DNA from: WTJX01 sp045106295 | GTDB taxonomy: Bacteria > Bacteroidota > Bacteroidia > Cytophagales > JAAEPT01 | DNA length: 14,214 bases | Assembly (NCBI GenBank): GCA_045106295.1 | Contig: JBGCEI010000087.1 | Span: forward strand, 1 to 14,214 | Direction of reading: 5' to 3' | Part shown: in pieces, positions 13,975 to 14,214 of the stretch | How positions within the stretch are numbered: position 1 is the first letter of the stretch | How the letters are laid out: each line of letters opens with the position of its first letter | Position numbers and translations under genes: made by a program | The notes under the pieces: generated by a model | What the model was told of the DNA's origin: nothing | What the model saw: only the letters and a program-made list of their open reading frames with translations | The model's database searches: none

Positions 13975-14214
13975 ACAATAAGCTTGAGCTGAACCTGTTT
14001 AACATTTTTTGAATTTTAATTATTTTTTCTTGTATTCCTTTTTAAACATCAACCGTGATAATCTCTAAATCAAGGGATAACATAAGTAATGTTTCTAATT
14101 CAAATGCTGATCCGTTTGCTATAAAAAAAAAACGAGCAAAGTCTTTATTTGTTGACCTACCTGCACCTTCAGCAATATTAGCAGGTATGGAAACTGATGC
14201 TCTTCTCATTTGAC
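13970..14214 (-). pseudogene. Four-helix-bundle (S23 family) protein 3, partial, interrupted by TAA
   Basis: The minus-strand frame entering from the window's right edge reads QMRRASVSIPANIAEGAGR, then DFARFF, then GSAFELETLLML, the helix 2-3 core of the S23-like family and clearly similar to copy 2. A TAA at 14042-14044 stops it just before helix 4. Reading on in the same frame gives KGIQEKIIKIQKMLNRFSSS and a TGA at 13970-13972, which is exactly the missing fourth helix (compare EIKKMIKSF in copy 2). GAA to TAA is a one-base change. A run of ten A/T (14123-14132) in the middle of the frame could also cause length errors. The start lies outside the window. Probably a decaying copy, or a protein made without helix 4. 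Confidence 0.82.

Noticed and set aside
1..14214. Alternative genetic code with TGA read as an amino acid
   Set aside because: All other intact genes avoid internal TGA and Trp is coded by TGG throughout; a recoded genome would show many internal TGA codons.
8874..14214. Diversity-generating retroelement because of Avd-like four-helix-bundle proteins
   Set aside because: No reverse transcriptase and no template/variable repeat pair with adenine-specific differences is visible in the window.

Overview
The window looks like a low-GC chromosome segment from a Bacteroidota bacterium, most likely of the Flavobacteriia type. This rests on AT-rich codon use, a preference for TAA stops, start codons without clear Shine-Dalgarno sequences, a TAnnTTTG-type -7 box upstream of pgk, and the kinds of genes present (fadN/fadA/fadE-type beta-oxidation set, YwqK-like secreted protein, S23-type four-helix-bundle genes). 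Genus cannot be fixed from the sequence. No tRNA, rRNA or CRISPR array was seen, and no stretch over 300 bases lacks a gene.

Left part (1-5539, + strand): the 3' part of an EamA/DMT transporter with its own terminator; a full-length phosphoglycerate kinase reading frame interrupted by one in-frame TGA at codon 210; a perfect 13-bp hairpin terminator grown out of short octamer repeats; a complete PriA primosomal helicase; and a secreted MORN/YwqK-like protein.

Middle (5540-7020): heptameric AT-rich repeats, the N-terminal third of an IS4-type transposase cut off just after its first catalytic Asp and joined to a terminator-like hairpin, then an intact Ser-rich lipoprotein of unknown function. 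A perfect 20-bp bidirectional terminator separates the lipoprotein from the convergent operon to its right.

Right part (7039-14214, - strand, read right to left): an apparent fatty-acid beta-oxidation operon in fadN-fadA-fadE order (3-hydroxyacyl-CoA dehydrogenase/enoyl-CoA hydratase, thiolase, acyl-CoA dehydrogenase). Together these would supply the oxidation, hydration, second oxidation and thiolysis steps. The operon is interleaved with three different four-helix-bundle (S23/23S-IVP family) genes. One lies upstream of fadN and carries a nonsense codon, one lies between fadN and a small PH-domain membrane protein, and one lies between fadA and fadE.

The most unusual signal is a set of short-period intergenic repeats. 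An 8-nt periodic family (consensus roughly NAGAYYWT) occurs at four places and contains or abuts the stop codons of several genes. A 7-nt NNNCAAA-like family occurs at two places. CCAAAAA-type runs lie directly before the start codons of two four-helix-bundle genes. The four-helix-bundle genes and these repeats occupy much of the spacer sequence in the fad operon, which suggests repeated insertion of small non-autonomous units. That is an inference, not something the sequence proves.
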